A stretch of DNA of 64,000 nt from Caulobacteraceae bacterium (GCA_016703335.1 JADJCG010000010.1:1-64000); one strand, 5' to 3'. Shown: positions 1 through 8,410, numbered from the stretch's first letter. Notes: a model not told the origin generated them from the sequence alone. Translations and numbers: made by a program.

Positions 1-586
1 CTGCAGCATGTTCCAGGACCATCTGCGCCCACCAGCGCTCCCAATCAGTTGCGCCTCCCGGATCCTTTGCGTCGACAACCCAGCGGAACGCGGCGAGTTC
101 ATCTGGCGTGCGCTGTGCGTAATAGAGCGGCGCTAGCTGCGTGACCCGGTGCAGCAGTTCGAACGTCACCACGGCCTGCATGTATAGCTGCGGGGACATC
201 GCCTCAATTGTCGCGCGGAAGCGCGTGAGATCGTCACGCATTGACTGATGCACGTACCTGTCTAATTCCACGGTCACACGTTGCGCTTGATCCGTGCGAT
301 GGGCTTCAATGCCCACGGCGGTATGCATGCCGGGGTCTATCGCGGTTGCGTCGAACAGCACCGGATAGCGCGCCAAAAAATCGGTGACAGTGCGGAGATG
401 GGCCGCAGACAGCTGCTTGCCTTTCACCTCGCCCTTGTCGGTAGGAAGCTTCAACCGCAGCCGCGCGGTAATCCGCGAACAAGGCGTCGGCGCTCGCCTC
501 CGGGATTACGGGCGCGCCTACGACCGATGGCCTGAGCGCGCCCCGATGCCGGTGAACGTGCCGGACTCATCCACGAAGATATGCAC
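1..586 (-). CDS. DUF3800 domain protein, cut by window edge, two frame slips
   Basis: Read from a GTG at 586 with GAGAGG about 10 bases upstream, the protein opens with HIFVDESGTF, the acidic N-terminal signature of DUF3800, a family of predicted RNase H-like enzymes of unknown substrate common on mobile elements. The frame slips near 515 and again near 465; after that one open frame runs to the window edge and holds GEVKGKQLS and the aspartate-containing LFDATAID. About 190 residues are visible and the C-terminus lies outside. The slips look like single-base indels because sequence on both sides reads as family-like protein. No partner gene is visible, so its job on the element is unknown. 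Confidence 0.75.
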
Positions 587-1149
587 GGCGGAGACCTCTC
601 TATCTCGCGGGAGATAAGGGCGTTCTGCGTAAATACACCCGCCACGGTTGGGAGCCGGTTCGGGACCGCAGAGCCTGTGATGTACACGCAGGTATTCGTG
701 GTTTGTTTAGCGATCGAGCAAACGCCTAAACAACGGTTGCTTGTCCACGAGAGGATGCGGGAATGTTAGGCCTGACCTCGTCGCACGCGCGTCGCTAGGG
801 CGCGTCTCAGTGTAGGAAGAAGACGAATGGCTTCCCGATGCCGGGAGCGCGGGGATCGAGGCTTGCCGTTTCCGCTTCCTCGACGGCTTGACGTACATCT
901 TCAGTCGTTATGCGGGGCGCAAAAATAAGTATCATCTCTCGACCTCATAAACGGCGGCCGTAATACTGGCCGCATTCAAGCGCGAAAATAGCGCCCGGCA
1001 TTCGCAAGTCTCAGGTCATAACTAAGCAAGCGGCTGGGGTTCGAATTGAAGCAACGGAAGACTCGACGGCACCTCAACCACCCAGTTGAGCGGGAGGTCC
1101 GTGACTTGCTCTCCCGACATGAGCGGCCCGACCACAGTTTGCATGCACG
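587..1149. other. Intergenic stretch without a supported gene
   Basis: No open frame here has a ribosome binding site or protein-like composition that I trust. On the minus strand a short frame from about 1152 to 1022 reads plausibly (MQTVVGPLMSGEQ...), but it is only about 40 codons without a convincing start signal, so it is not called. Confidence 0.4.
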
Positions 1150-1410
1150 ATGAGCTGGTTCGATAGCGTAGTTGAAGTTTGGAACAGCGAGGCAGGTGAG
1201 GCTGGCGACCCAGGACCAAAAGGTGGGCGACCATCACGAACGTGGATAAGGGCGCTTGCCGCTCAACTCCATGACGCGTGGATTGAGGTGGGGGGCAGGC
1301 CAGGCGTGTGGGAGCGCGAGGGGCCGCCAAGTGCGGAGCTGAACTTTCTCGTTGATGCGTGCAGGCTGCTTGATCCGGCAATATCACCAAAGACCGTAAG
1401 ACGAGGTTAG
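1150..1410 (+). CDS. Hypothetical protein, 86 aa
   Basis: An 86-residue frame starting MSWFDSVVEVW has a protein-like, mostly soluble composition with several tryptophans and an acidic N-terminus. I do not recognise a family. There is no clear Shine-Dalgarno sequence before the ATG, so the start and the gene itself are tentative. It lies between the DUF3800 gene and another short rightward gene in the left module of the element. Confidence 0.35.
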   Translation: MSWFDSVVEVWNSEAGEAGDPGPKGGRPSRTWIRALAAQLHDAWIEVGGRPGVWEREGPPSAELNFLVDACRLLDPAISPKTVRRG

Positions 1411-1555
1411 ATCAGCTTCACGAGGAGCCACTTTCGCACCCCCTATCCGGAGGAAAGCCTGACGACGTTACCGGTGGTGACTAGCCAGTAGTTCTGACCT
1501 GAGAATGGCGCACGTAGCGGCTGTAGCGTTTCCGCTCCAAAGTGAGGAGCGCAAA

Positions 1556-1738
1556 ATGGACTACACAACATACTTTAAGCGAATGCCCTTGTGGACACTG
1601 AAGCAAGTCAAGAAGAACGCGGAAGACGCCATCGGGCGACCTGAAAGCCGGTTCTACGAACGCTGTGTAGCTGCTCACCCGTTCATCTGCCGTGAAATCG
1701 AAGCGAGACGCGCGAGCCGTCGTCTCCGTTGGAAGTGA
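1556..1738 (+). CDS. Small basic hypothetical protein, 60 aa
   Basis: The frame begins at ATG 1556, preceded by a good ribosome binding site (AGGAG seven bases upstream), which argues against the longer start at 1505. The 60-residue product is basic and predicted helical, ending in an arginine-rich tail (IEARRASRRLRWK). No known domain is recognised. The composition would suit a small nucleic-acid or protein-binding factor, but that is inference only. A perfect hairpin follows 35 bases after the stop. Confidence 0.55.
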   Translation: MDYTTYFKRMPLWTLKQVKKNAEDAIGRPESRFYERCVAAHPFICREIEARRASRRLRWK

Positions 1739-1772
1739 CAAACGCGTCCATCACTAGATCGCGCAACCACTA

Positions 1773-1800
1773 TTGCTCTCGCGCGCGTGCGCGAGAGCAA
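1773..1800. terminator. Perfect 12-bp hairpin, possible terminator
   Basis: TTGCTCTCGCGC and its exact reverse complement are separated by the 4-base loop GCGT, 35 bases after the stop of the 60-residue gene. There is no T run after the stem, so it would be a weak intrinsic terminator or an mRNA-stabilising stem. Confidence 0.5.
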
Positions 1801-1910
1801 GCGCTGTCGAAGCCGTTCGGCATACAGTTCAACGCACACATCTCCAGATGAAATCTTTTACCAAAGGAACGCCTTAGCGCCAGCTAGTCTTCCGCCTAGC
1901 GAGCGGACAC

Positions 1911-2203
1911 TTAGCTTTCTAAGAGCCTAAGCGCTTGGTCGCCTTCGACGCGGCCTCGGACGCGGACCTGGGGCCGACTCACGCGGGTAGCGAAACGCGC
2001 TGGAGGCAATCCTAGAGCGTCCAGGAGGTCGAAAAACTCGAGGGCGTCGATGCGCCGCTGGAAAGTCTCAATTTTTCGAGGAAGGACTGAGGCCGACCTA
2101 AGCGCGCCGCCAACGCGTCTTGCGTGATCCCAGCTTCCTGACGGGCCTCGACCAACAGCTGAACGAGCTGTCGGTATCGGGGATCGTGAAGCGTAGACGC
2201 CAA
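1911..2203 (-). CDS. Xre-family helix-turn-helix regulator (one frame slip)
   Basis: The N-terminal 45 residues contain a typical Cro/C1-type HTH (LVEARQEAGITQDALAARLGRPQSF). The frame then slips near 2075 and continues as KIETFQRRIDALEFFDLLDALGLPP, the usual end of this domain. The product is about 97 residues, essentially only the HTH. Translation must begin at TTG 2203 or just before it, because an in-frame stop lies four codons upstream. It is transcribed divergently from the gene at 2307, and the shared intergenic region carries inverted repeats, so it probably represses itself and that neighbour. Confidence 0.7.
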
Positions 2204-2230
2204 GCCGTGCTCTCAAGGTCGCAAACGGCT

Positions 2231-2257
2231 TTCGAACTAATACCGTAGCGGTATAAT
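2231..2257 (+). promoter_or_regulatory. Candidate promoter with overlapping operator
   Basis: A perfect TATAAT at 2252-2257 lies 50 bases before the ATG at 2307. It overlaps a perfect inverted repeat, ATACCG-TAG-CGGTAT at 2240-2254, and is followed by further GGGAT/ATCCC symmetry at 2256-2282. TTCGAA at 2231 is a poor, closely spaced -35 candidate. The position between a divergent Xre gene and its neighbour suggests an operator. Confidence 0.5.
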
Positions 2258-2306
2258 CCCGAACTGGGATAGCTGGGATCCCGTCGCGAGGTTCGCTGGA
2301 GAAGTT

Positions 2307-2819
2307 ATGGCGCGGATTGAGGTGCTGGGTGGCGACTTCATGCCAAATCCCAAGTCGCGGTTTGAAGGGATGGCGATGCTCCTGTGTGCTCGGGGCGAGG
2401 GGACGCTTACCGCTTATCAAACCGGCGAGATTGTGCGTTTCGGCATTCGAGATGGCGCTTGGGCGCGCATGTTCATTGATGCGGGGGATTGGACGCGGGC
2501 GTTGGGGTCCGCGGCGGTGGCGGGAGTACCAGCGGTTGGCGTCAACTGGCTGCCAACTCTCTTCCTTGGACAAAAAGAGATCGTGACTTGGGCAAACGCT
2601 CTGATTGGCGCAGCCGCGGCGACAGCTGCGCTCAAGTCAGCGCGGATGGTGCGTTTTGAAGTTCGCTTCGCCTCAAGCAAGCTGCTTCTCGCGCGCGCCG
2701 GAGAGAGGATTGATGATGCGATTGCCACATATCTATCGAGCTATCGCTCGCAGAACCTGGGTCGCGTATCGGATCAACTCCGCACCGGAACGGATACACG
2801 ACAGATCGATCAACGTTAG
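2307..2819 (+). CDS. Hypothetical protein, 170 aa
   Basis: ATG 2307 has a GGAG ribosome binding site eight bases upstream and a TATAAT box at 2252. The product is 170 residues with a hydrophobic, alanine-rich stretch around residues 70-110 (ALGSAAVAGVPAVGVNWLPTLF, then IGAAAATAAL) that could be membrane-associated. I recognise no family. It is divergent from the Xre gene, the arrangement expected for a regulated accessory or toxin-like gene, but no toxin motif is visible. Confidence 0.55.
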   Translation: MARIEVLGGDFMPNPKSRFEGMAMLLCARGEGTLTAYQTGEIVRFGIRDGAWARMFIDAGDWTRALGSAAVAGVPAVGVNWLPTLFLGQKEIVTWANALIGAAAATAALKSARMVRFEVRFASSKLLLARAGERIDDAIATYLSSYRSQNLGRVSDQLRTGTDTRQIDQR

Positions 2820-2913
2820 CACTGCGGGGTTCTATGATTGCGGCTATCCAGACTGCCGCAGAGTGCGGGCGGGCGTCGGCCCGCCCGCACTGTTTGAGGA
2901 CACCCTGCCTACT

Positions 2914-3114
2914 CTAGTTTCTAGAGCTGCGCTCGCGACGTTCACGGTCCTCCAAGAGGTCGCGCAACGCTGGGAGAAGGACAGTTGCAGCGCCATGGAA
3001 TGGTGAGGCAGGGTTGGCGGCATAGTGCTCAGCATTCCGTACAACGGCGCGAACATCCCTCGTGTTCAGGTGCTGGAAGTTCAGCAAGATCGGCATCATG
3101 TTACTAGGCTCCAT
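2914..3114 (-). CDS. Small hypothetical protein, about 60-66 aa
   Basis: A 66-codon frame reads MEPSNMMPILLNFQHL... with a helical, charged C-terminus (LRDLLEDRERRERSSRN). The internal double Met at about 3099 is better placed behind a GGAG than the first ATG, giving 61 residues. The composition is protein-like, but no family is recognised and the gene is tentative. It is divergent from the gene at 3222, with a perfect hairpin between them. Confidence 0.4.
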   Translation of the reverse strand: MEPSNMMPILLNFQHLNTRDVRAVVRNAEHYAANPASPFHGAATVLLPALRDLLEDRERRERSSRN

Positions 3115-3118
3115 CTCT

Positions 3119-3138
3119 CGCCTGCAAACGTGCAGGCG
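3119..3138. promoter_or_regulatory. Perfect 8-bp inverted repeat between divergent genes
   Basis: CGCCTGCA-AACG-TGCAGGCG is a perfect stem in the short region between two divergently oriented frames. It could be an operator or a hairpin in the leader; nothing distinguishes these. Confidence 0.35.
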
Positions 3139-3221
3139 CGGGGCTATGGAGCAGTGAGGTCGCGGCTAATCCATTCCCGCAAATCGCGGAATAGTTGCCC
3201 CATTTGAGGGAAGCGCGTGAA

Positions 3222-3794
3222 ATGACGACCGGACCAGAAGCCGACACCCCAAATCCAATAACCTGGGATGACCTACGCGCCGACGAGCAGACGCTCGTCA
3301 AAGAGGCCTTCGACCATGGCAGACGAATGGATCGCGTAAACTCTGAGACAGGTGAGGACGGCGAAATCGGTGGACAGCTGGGGCGACTGCAATCGGCCAT
3401 TCAGGCTTGCGACGACGACGCGCGAGCGCTCCTCTTAGGAATGCTGCAGTGCTCGAGTAGCGTGCCGACCTCGTTATTCGAAGATATGGAGAGAGCGGTC
3501 GCTTCCACCATCGCGCTGTATCGTGATGCGCGTGGCCGGCGCTCTGAGCTGCGTTATCACGAGAGCGTCCGGGTGCTTCGGCAGTGCTGGGAAGAGCGGG
3601 GCGGGTCAGTGGCACCGGGACAGTTCTACGCCACCTCAAAACCTGGGGGTGCCGCTTCGGAGCAGGGCGCGCGGCCCAATGCATTTCTACGCTTCTTAGG
3701 CCTGTGTCTCCGTCGCTTGGACAGCAGTCTAAACACTGAAAAGTCCTCATGGGACAAGGCGCGGTCCGCGCTTCGCAATCTCCCTAGCACCTAG
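3222..3794 (+). CDS. Hypothetical protein, 190 aa
   Basis: The likely start is ATG 3222 (MTTGPEADTP...), with GAGGGAAG upstream, rather than an in-frame codon at 3195. The product is soluble, acidic and probably helical: it has a mid-region with alternating charged and leucine residues and a tryptophan-containing C-terminus (SSWDKARSALRNLP). No known domain is recognised. It converges on the primase-helicase gene, with the iteron-like region between the two, so a replication-accessory role is possible but unproven. Confidence 0.55.
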   Translation: MTTGPEADTPNPITWDDLRADEQTLVKEAFDHGRRMDRVNSETGEDGEIGGQLGRLQSAIQACDDDARALLLGMLQCSSSVPTSLFEDMERAVASTIALYRDARGRRSELRYHESVRVLRQCWEERGGSVAPGQFYATSKPGGAASEQGARPNAFLRFLGLCLRRLDSSLNTEKSSWDKARSALRNLPST

Positions 3795-3981
3795 CTGCGG
3801 GTTCCGCCGGTTCCGCATGTTCCGCTGTTCCGCTTCGCGCCACGAACACAACCGCGCCTGACACTTTGCACAGCTGTGCTTACCGCCGCCCTTTATCCGG
3901 AACGAACGGAACGAGCGGAAGCTACACTTAATTACCCGTCTTCGCGGCGTTCCGCTCAAGTTGCCGCCCGGAACGCACCGG
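3795..3981. other. Candidate replication origin: two opposed iteron clusters
   Basis: Four copies of GTTCCGC occur at 3801, 3810, 3819 and 3827 (9, 9 and 8-base steps). About 65 bases on, the inverse core CGGAA(C/G) is repeated three times with an exact 9-base period at 3898, 3907 and 3916, and one more GTTCCGC lies at 3949. Between the clusters is a perfect 12-base palindrome, GCACAGCTGTGC (3868-3879), and just beyond them an AT-rich patch. It lies directly downstream of a P4-type primase-helicase gene, and P4-like replicons use iterons bound by that protein. The origin function is inferred. Confidence 0.5.
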
Positions 3982-6179
3982 TCAGAATGGCGGCTGCACA
4001 TTCTTTAGGGCGGGGATAGCGTCCTGCACTTGACGTCGGAAGCCGCGCTTTGAGCTGCCATCAACACGCAGCTTAGACGGACCCGTCCAGCCCAAGCGAC
4101 GCATGCAATCCCTTACTCTCAATGTGTCGACACGCGTGCGCTTGTCGATCGAGATTTCTAAAAGATCGAATATTCTCTGGGTCGATATCCGCTCCTCATC
4201 CCCTACGATTTCGCCGCGCGCCATCGCAAGGTGATCCGCCCAGGGGTCGTCTTCACGACGTTCCGCCTGTTCGGCCGCAGCGCTGTCGAGGAGTTCGGAG
4301 GGGCAGGTAAAGTGTTTCGCCCGCGGCATCCGCAATCACTGCCTCCGCCCACAACTGATCGCGATCAGCAGCAAGCGCATCAAGATCTATACGGCCTGTC
4401 GCCACAGGCCAGAAGCGTCGATTTCCAGTCGGGTCCTTCAAGTAGTTGTTGTCGTTAGTCGTGCCGATGAAGATGCATCGTCTCGGTTGATCTATGGAAG
4501 CATATCCGTACGCCCTTCGAGCGCGATCATGCGTTCTGCTCAGGAACGCTTTTGTGCGCTCTGACTCCGTTCGACTTAGCCCCGACAGCTCGGCGATTTC
4601 GTATATCCATTTTCCACGTAGCGCTTCTTGCTGGGCCTTGGCGTCGAGGTGAACAAGGTCCTGGTCGGAGAAGAACTCATCTTCGCCAGCTAGTATTTTG
4701 AGAGCGGTGGACTTGCCTGTGCCCTGGGCGCCTTCAAGGACCGGCACGTAGTCAAACTTGCAACCAGGTTCATTCACGCGACGTACGGCGGCGACCATTG
4801 TCTTCATGCCTATCGCCCGGTTCAACGGCGTATCTTCTGCGCCCAAGTACCGCGAGAGCCACGTTCTGAGACGTCGTACGCCATCCCACTTCAGATTGCG
4901 GAGGCTCTCGCGGACGGGATCGAACTGGTGTTCGACAAAGCGCATGCACGGCATCACGGATATGCTCTTTTCCGGGGTCGTAGCCGTGCATCTCGGGACG
5001 GCTTGGCGCAGGGCTGCGTATGCGTGATCCGTGACCTCTCCGACGTGGTCATGCAGCGCACGTCCATTGACAGTCATACGATCTCGGAAGACGTCGAGTT
5101 GACAGACGAGGTCTAGTCGCAAGACCGACAGACGGGCGTTAGCGTAGCATGGGGTGGGTCGATTGAGTTGACCCGACGTGGCGTACCAGTCCGCACCCAC
5201 GCGATCCTCCGCGTTTTGCGCTTGCCGCTCGACATATGACCGCGGATTGGGTTTCTCAAGAACGCTTTCGGAGATAGGCCACCTTGCGTCCGTGAGAATG
5301 GAGATGCGGGTTTCAATTGGCACCTTCCGACGGGCGAGCTGACAGAGAACGTCCCAGACCCATCCTGATCTCGAAGTGTCTTTCGAGCGCGGTCCCTCGA
5401 AGAGAGGGTCATGCCCGTGCTGGATGATCCGCTTCACGCGCTCGTCAACATTCCATTGATCGGAGTTCGCCAAGATCGTAGAGGGGAGGCGCCGAACCTC
5501 CGACCGCGACGACGACGGATCGCGTTACGTCTTTGCACGGCGTTTGCTGGAACTGTTCGAGCGCGTATGCTCGATCAGAGAAATTGACCACTTTTGCGAG
5601 CGCCGGCCTCCGGCCTTGCCGCGTCTTCTTTCGTTGGGCCAGTTGGGTGCCCGGCAAGCGAGCGACGCGATCAACATTGTGGTCCGCACCAAACGTGAGC
5701 TCAAGCGCTTGGTTGTAGCGCTTCGCGTCTTCATAGGATCCGGCGTCGCCGTTGATCGGAAGTGGTTTCTCTAGCCGCCAGAAACCCCAGTAGCCGCCCC
5801 CACTGTCAATGACGGCCGACGGCGGCGGTACTCCGGGCGGCAAGCGCGATGTCAGCATTTCTCGTGCGCGAATGCGCTCTGCTTCAAGTCCTCAACCGGC
5901 GCGCGCATCGATATCCACGTGCAGCCACGCGTGAGTTCTTTGACGTCGGCACGCTCCGCCTTCTTCTCCAAGTCGACCATTGTAGGGGTTGATGTGGAAG
6001 TAGAGATTGCGGGTGCGTCCATGCTCCGCGAGCCACGCCTTCGCCGTAGTGGCATCCGAAACGTGCGCGCGCGGCTCCCAGAACAGCCATCGGATCGATC
6101 GCCACAAGCAGCCATGGCCCTCCGGGCTTCCACCACTCAAGTCGATGCTCGCTTGAAAATTGGGGGATAGCTCAGTCAT
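3982..6179 (-). CDS. P4-type primase-helicase (prim-pol plus VirE-like ATPase), frame slips
   Basis: The roughly 730-codon gene starts at ATG 6179 (MTELSPNF), overlapping the stop of the upstream HTH gene as ATGA. The N-terminal third is a primase-polymerase domain of the kind found in phage satellites: NLYFHINPYNG, the metal-binding HVDID, then SGGGYWGFWRLE and RLPGT. From about residue 240 a long intact frame (5473 to 4253) carries the VirE/SF3-like helicase, with Walker A GAQGTGKST, KWIYEIAELSG as the B region and FIGTTND. The frame slips near 5880, 5640, 5460 and 4300, and both flanking frames keep family sequence each time. The C-terminal tail ends at 3982. Its role would be autonomous replication of the element from a nearby origin. 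Confidence 0.85.
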
Positions 6180-6412
6180 AGCGCACGCCGCCTGTGAGCG
6201 ATCCACAAGTCCAGCTCAGCGGCGCGATGCAGCAGCCGTCCACGTATGCGGAAGAACGGCGGGCCCTCACCGCGAACGTGTAGCGCTGACAGCTCGCGAG
6301 ACTTGAAGCCGGCCCGGCTCGCCGCCGCCTTCAGGGTCAGGAGCGTGCCTTGCTGCGTTTCCACGATGCCGAGATCAACGTCAGAGCGTCTAGAGCGTAA
6401 GATCTTAGGCAT
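6176..6412 (-). CDS. AlpA-like helix-turn-helix protein, second of a tandem pair
   Basis: The 78-residue product from ATG 6412 (MPKILRSRRS) has the HTH_17/AlpA pattern LLTLKAAASRAGFKSRELSAL-HVRGEGPPFFRIRGRLLHRAAELDLWIA, the small winged HTH of excisionases and P4-type regulators. Its start overlaps the end of the upstream HTH gene by eight bases, and its stop overlaps the primase start as ATGA, so the three are translationally coupled. It looks like a diverged copy of the gene before it. A role in excision or in controlling replication genes is likely from context. Confidence 0.7.
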   Translation of the reverse strand: MPKILRSRRSDVDLGIVETQQGTLLTLKAAASRAGFKSRELSALHVRGEGPPFFRIRGRLLHRAAELDLWIAHRRRAL

Positions 6413-6581
6413 TGGAGTTGCCCTCGATCCATGCGCGTACATCTGCCGAGCGATATCGGACAGACGCGCCTACTTTCAGGAAGCACGGACCTTCGCGCCG
6501 CGAGCCTAAAGCTTCCAGCGACTTTGCGCTGAAACCAGTCATCTGGGTGACCTGGTTTATGGTGAGATACTCAGTTGGCAC
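6405..6581 (-). CDS. AlpA-like helix-turn-helix protein, first of a tandem pair
   Basis: Reading from GTG 6581, the 58-codon frame gives EYLTINQVTQMTGFSAKSLEAL, then GPCFLKVGASVRYRSADVRAWIEG, a full AlpA/excisionase-type HTH with the final basic wing and tryptophan. No ATG is available in frame. Translation may be coupled to the small upstream ORF, which ends 15 bases before. It overlaps the next HTH gene by eight bases. The two proteins share the same layout at low identity, which suggests an old tandem duplication. Confidence 0.7.
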   Translation of the reverse strand: MPTEYLTINQVTQMTGFSAKSLEALGSRREGPCFLKVGASVRYRSADVRAWIEGNSNA

Positions 6582-6595
6582 GGGGCGATCACCCG

Positions 6596-6679
6596 CTACA
6601 AATGGTCCGCGATTTGCGCGGCGATGACGCGTCCGATTTCTTCGGCAAGCGCTCGAGTCGAGTTTTCAATTTCTGGCAT
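6596..6679 (-). CDS. 27-aa leader-like small ORF
   Basis: ATG 6679 is preceded by GGAG at nine bases and opens a 27-codon frame (MPEIENSTRALAEE...) ending in TAG just before the first HTH gene, which has only a GTG start and a poor binding site. The acidic helical peptide could be a real small protein, or a leader that couples translation into the operon. Confidence 0.45.
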   Translation of the reverse strand: MPEIENSTRALAEEIGRVIAAQIADHL

Positions 6680-6715
6680 TGCTGCGGCTCCGATGCCGCG
6701 CGCCGTTTGAGTGGT

Positions 6716-6911
6716 CTAACGAACAGCCCAAGCGACGCACGGAGTGTGCGAGGCTCGCTTGGAGGTCATCCCCGGGTTCGGACCATCGACCGCGCCGTCT
6801 TCCGATTGCCACTGAAGCACGTGCGCGGGCGTCACACCCTGGTAGGCCTTCGCGAGTTAGCCGACCAAATCCGCACGCTCGGAAAGAGCGCCAGCGCTTA
6901 ACCTCGACCAC
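6716..6911 (-). CDS. Hypothetical small protein upstream of the replication operon, frame slips
   Basis: From about GTG 6911 the sequence reads VVEVK, slips, then ALSERADLVG, LAKAYQGVTPAHVLQWQSEDGAV and TSKRASHTPCVAWAVR before a TAG at 6716. The pieces look like one protein of about 65 residues interrupted by one or two single-base errors. No family is recognised. It lies just upstream of, and in line with, the small ORF and HTH genes and may belong to the same transcript. Confidence 0.35.
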
Positions 6912-7189
6912 TTATGTTTCGAGGGTCGCGCCGCGCCTATGGCGCCCTACCTCCGCGTTGCAATCCATATTTCCACGCTCAGTCACTTTATAGACCGCGG
7001 CGGGCAAGCTGAGGACGGTGAGGGTGTTTTAGGACGGTCCGCTCCATTGGCGGACTGTAAGGATGATCAAAGGGCCGCTTTTGTTGATGATCGGGAGCCT
7101 CGGCGCTTCCAGCGAACCGGTTTCCAAACCGCCTAGCGCGTAGCGGTGAAAGCCGCCACTTGCAGCAACCGCGACCGTCGGGACAGTCG
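6912..7189. other. Intergenic stretch with no firm gene
   Basis: A minus-strand frame ending at 7029 reads GLETGSLEAPRLPIINKSG and could be the end of a small protein, but it runs back into the first palindromic repeat and has no clear start. Otherwise I see nothing here. Confidence 0.35.
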
Positions 7190-7303
7190 CGTAGGGCGCT
7201 CTTCGGCCATTCGCGGAAGCGGCCAACGACTGGAATGGTCCCCATTCGTGCCGTTGGTAAGGTGTTGTCGCGACGACAGAGATTGGCCCAATTCGGACGT
7301 TGG
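7190..7303 (+). repeat. Palindromic cassette repeat 1 (diverged)
   Basis: The left arm GTAGGGCGCTCTTCGGCCA (7191) and the right arm ATTGGCCCAATTCGGACGT (7282) match the outer arms of the family, and a TCGCGACGA core replaces the usual GGTCGCGAAA. It is the most diverged full-length copy and opens the interval of the gene at 7330. Confidence 0.45.
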
Positions 7304-7329
7304 CGCCGCCGTGGTATTAGGTCCGCGCC

Positions 7330-7777
7330 ATGACGACCTTTGAGTGCTCAGTCCAACCTATCCCGCCTGAAGAGGCGTTCGTCGCGACACACCCTTCGCG
7401 TGGCATCCTGCACTTGGGGTGGCGGGTTGAGCCGTGCCCGGTCGGCCTCAACATCGATAGCCAGATCATTTTCGACATGCGGGACGACCGTCGGGTGATG
7501 GGCATTGAGTTCTTTGCGCGTGTGAGCGGAACGCTGCTTTCCCCCGCGTGGCACGCAAAATCGCGGGCACTAAGTTTCACGGCCTGTCCATCACCGACGC
7601 CGCAGCGGCTCACTCGGCGGAAGACGCGAGCTTGAAGCTGCAACACAAAGGGCGGACTGGATCGGCTGGACGTTCGGTCAGTCCGCAGCGCCTACGCGAT
7701 ATTGGCGTGGCGGTGGTGGCTTTGCTGACGTTGAGCAAGGTGCGCTCGTCGGCATCGGCATCCAGTTCCAGACCTAG
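7330..7777 (+). CDS. Hypothetical protein with a DUF2283-like segment, two frame slips
   Basis: The gene begins MTTFECSVQPIPPEEAF. A segment, VGLNIDSQIIFDMRDDRRVMGIEFF, resembles the DUF2283 strand pattern in which an aspartate-rich turn precedes GIE. After a slip near 7545 the frame reads VARKIAGTKFHGLSITDAAAAH. After another near 7650 it reads ADWIGWTFGQSAAPTRYWRGGG and ends ALVGIGIQFQT at TAG 7775. The stop touches the next palindromic repeat. The function is unknown. No strong ribosome binding site is seen. Confidence 0.5.
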
Positions 7778-7878
7778 AGTCCGCTCTCGGCGAGATCATG
7801 CCGTATGCGCGGGCGAGGTGCCGTCGGCAGTTTTGGATCAACTAGGTCACTCGCCGATACGCTGGCCCAATTGAGACA
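7778..7878 (+). repeat. Palindromic cassette repeat 2
   Basis: Left arm AGTCCGCTCTCGGCGAG at 7779, inner block CGTCGGCAGTTTTGGATC and right arm GCTGGCCCAATTGAGACA match the short-form members at 11,064 and 11,500. It begins directly after the stop codon of the preceding gene. Confidence 0.7.
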
Positions 7879-7938
7879 CGCACGGTTTGACCTATAAACT
7901 GGCGTTGCGCGTGAGACCTGACGCGAACGGAGGGCCAA

Positions 7939-8210
7939 GTGCTAACGCCCATCTCAGAAAAAGATGATCGCCGACGCGGATCGCACGGACTTGTTGTGAG
8001 CGTGGCCCAAAAAAGCAAACGGGGCGCTCCGCTTGTCCTTGGATCGTGTTGTAACAAGCGACACGACTCCCCAACCGTTGGGATTTCAAAGTGTTCGATG
8101 GTCACTTTGAAATCGATCTCACTACCTCGGCACAGTTGAGAGTGAGCTTGCTAAACCCGCCAATGAACGAACCGAAGAAGGGATGGGAGTGCCGACGACG
8201 TGCTTCGTAG
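7939..8210 (+). CDS. Hypothetical protein, frame slips
   Basis: GTG 7939 has a strong GGAGGG eight bases upstream. Several short frames follow that together look like one protein of about 88 residues: LTPISEKDD at the start, then ANGALRLSLDRVVTSDTTPQPLG, and FKVFDGHFEIDLTTSAQLRVSLLNPP before TAG 8208. A six-A run near 8010 is a likely slip site. No domain is recognised. It is the only gene between repeats 2 and 3. Confidence 0.4.
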
Positions 8211-8283
8211 CATCGGCCATGCGTTTCTCGTCCGCCTTATCGGCGCGGCCATTGATGCGCAAAAGCTGGCCCCGTTTGATCGC

Positions 8284-8410
8284 CAATGACGACTTTCGGC
8301 GACAACGCGCCATTGCTGCGAGCGCTAAGCCACTGACCGCAATGGAGCGAGTGAGCCGGTCGCGAAAATCGACGCGATGACTTAGGTTGGCCTATTCTAG
8401 TCGTTTGTCA
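8284..8410 (+). repeat. Palindromic cassette repeat 3
   Basis: The left arm CCAATGACGACTTTCGGCGA pairs with the right arm GGCCTATTCTAGTCGTTTGT; both arms carry the copy-specific CGACT, which suggests compensatory change. The core GTGAGCCGGTCGCGAAAATC is present. A 16-codon frame (MTTFGDNAPLLRALSH) starts in the left arm. Confidence 0.8.

Noticed and set aside
1911..2573. 220-codon minus-strand frame
   Set aside because: Its C-terminal part is the end of the slipped Xre protein, while the rest lies antisense to the better-supported gene at 2307.
6714..6765. attC-like hairpin starting GTCTAAC near the replication operon
   Set aside because: The stem CCAAGCGA/TCGCTTGG is real, but the matching GTTAGAC side is absent and the stem lies inside a probable small coding region.
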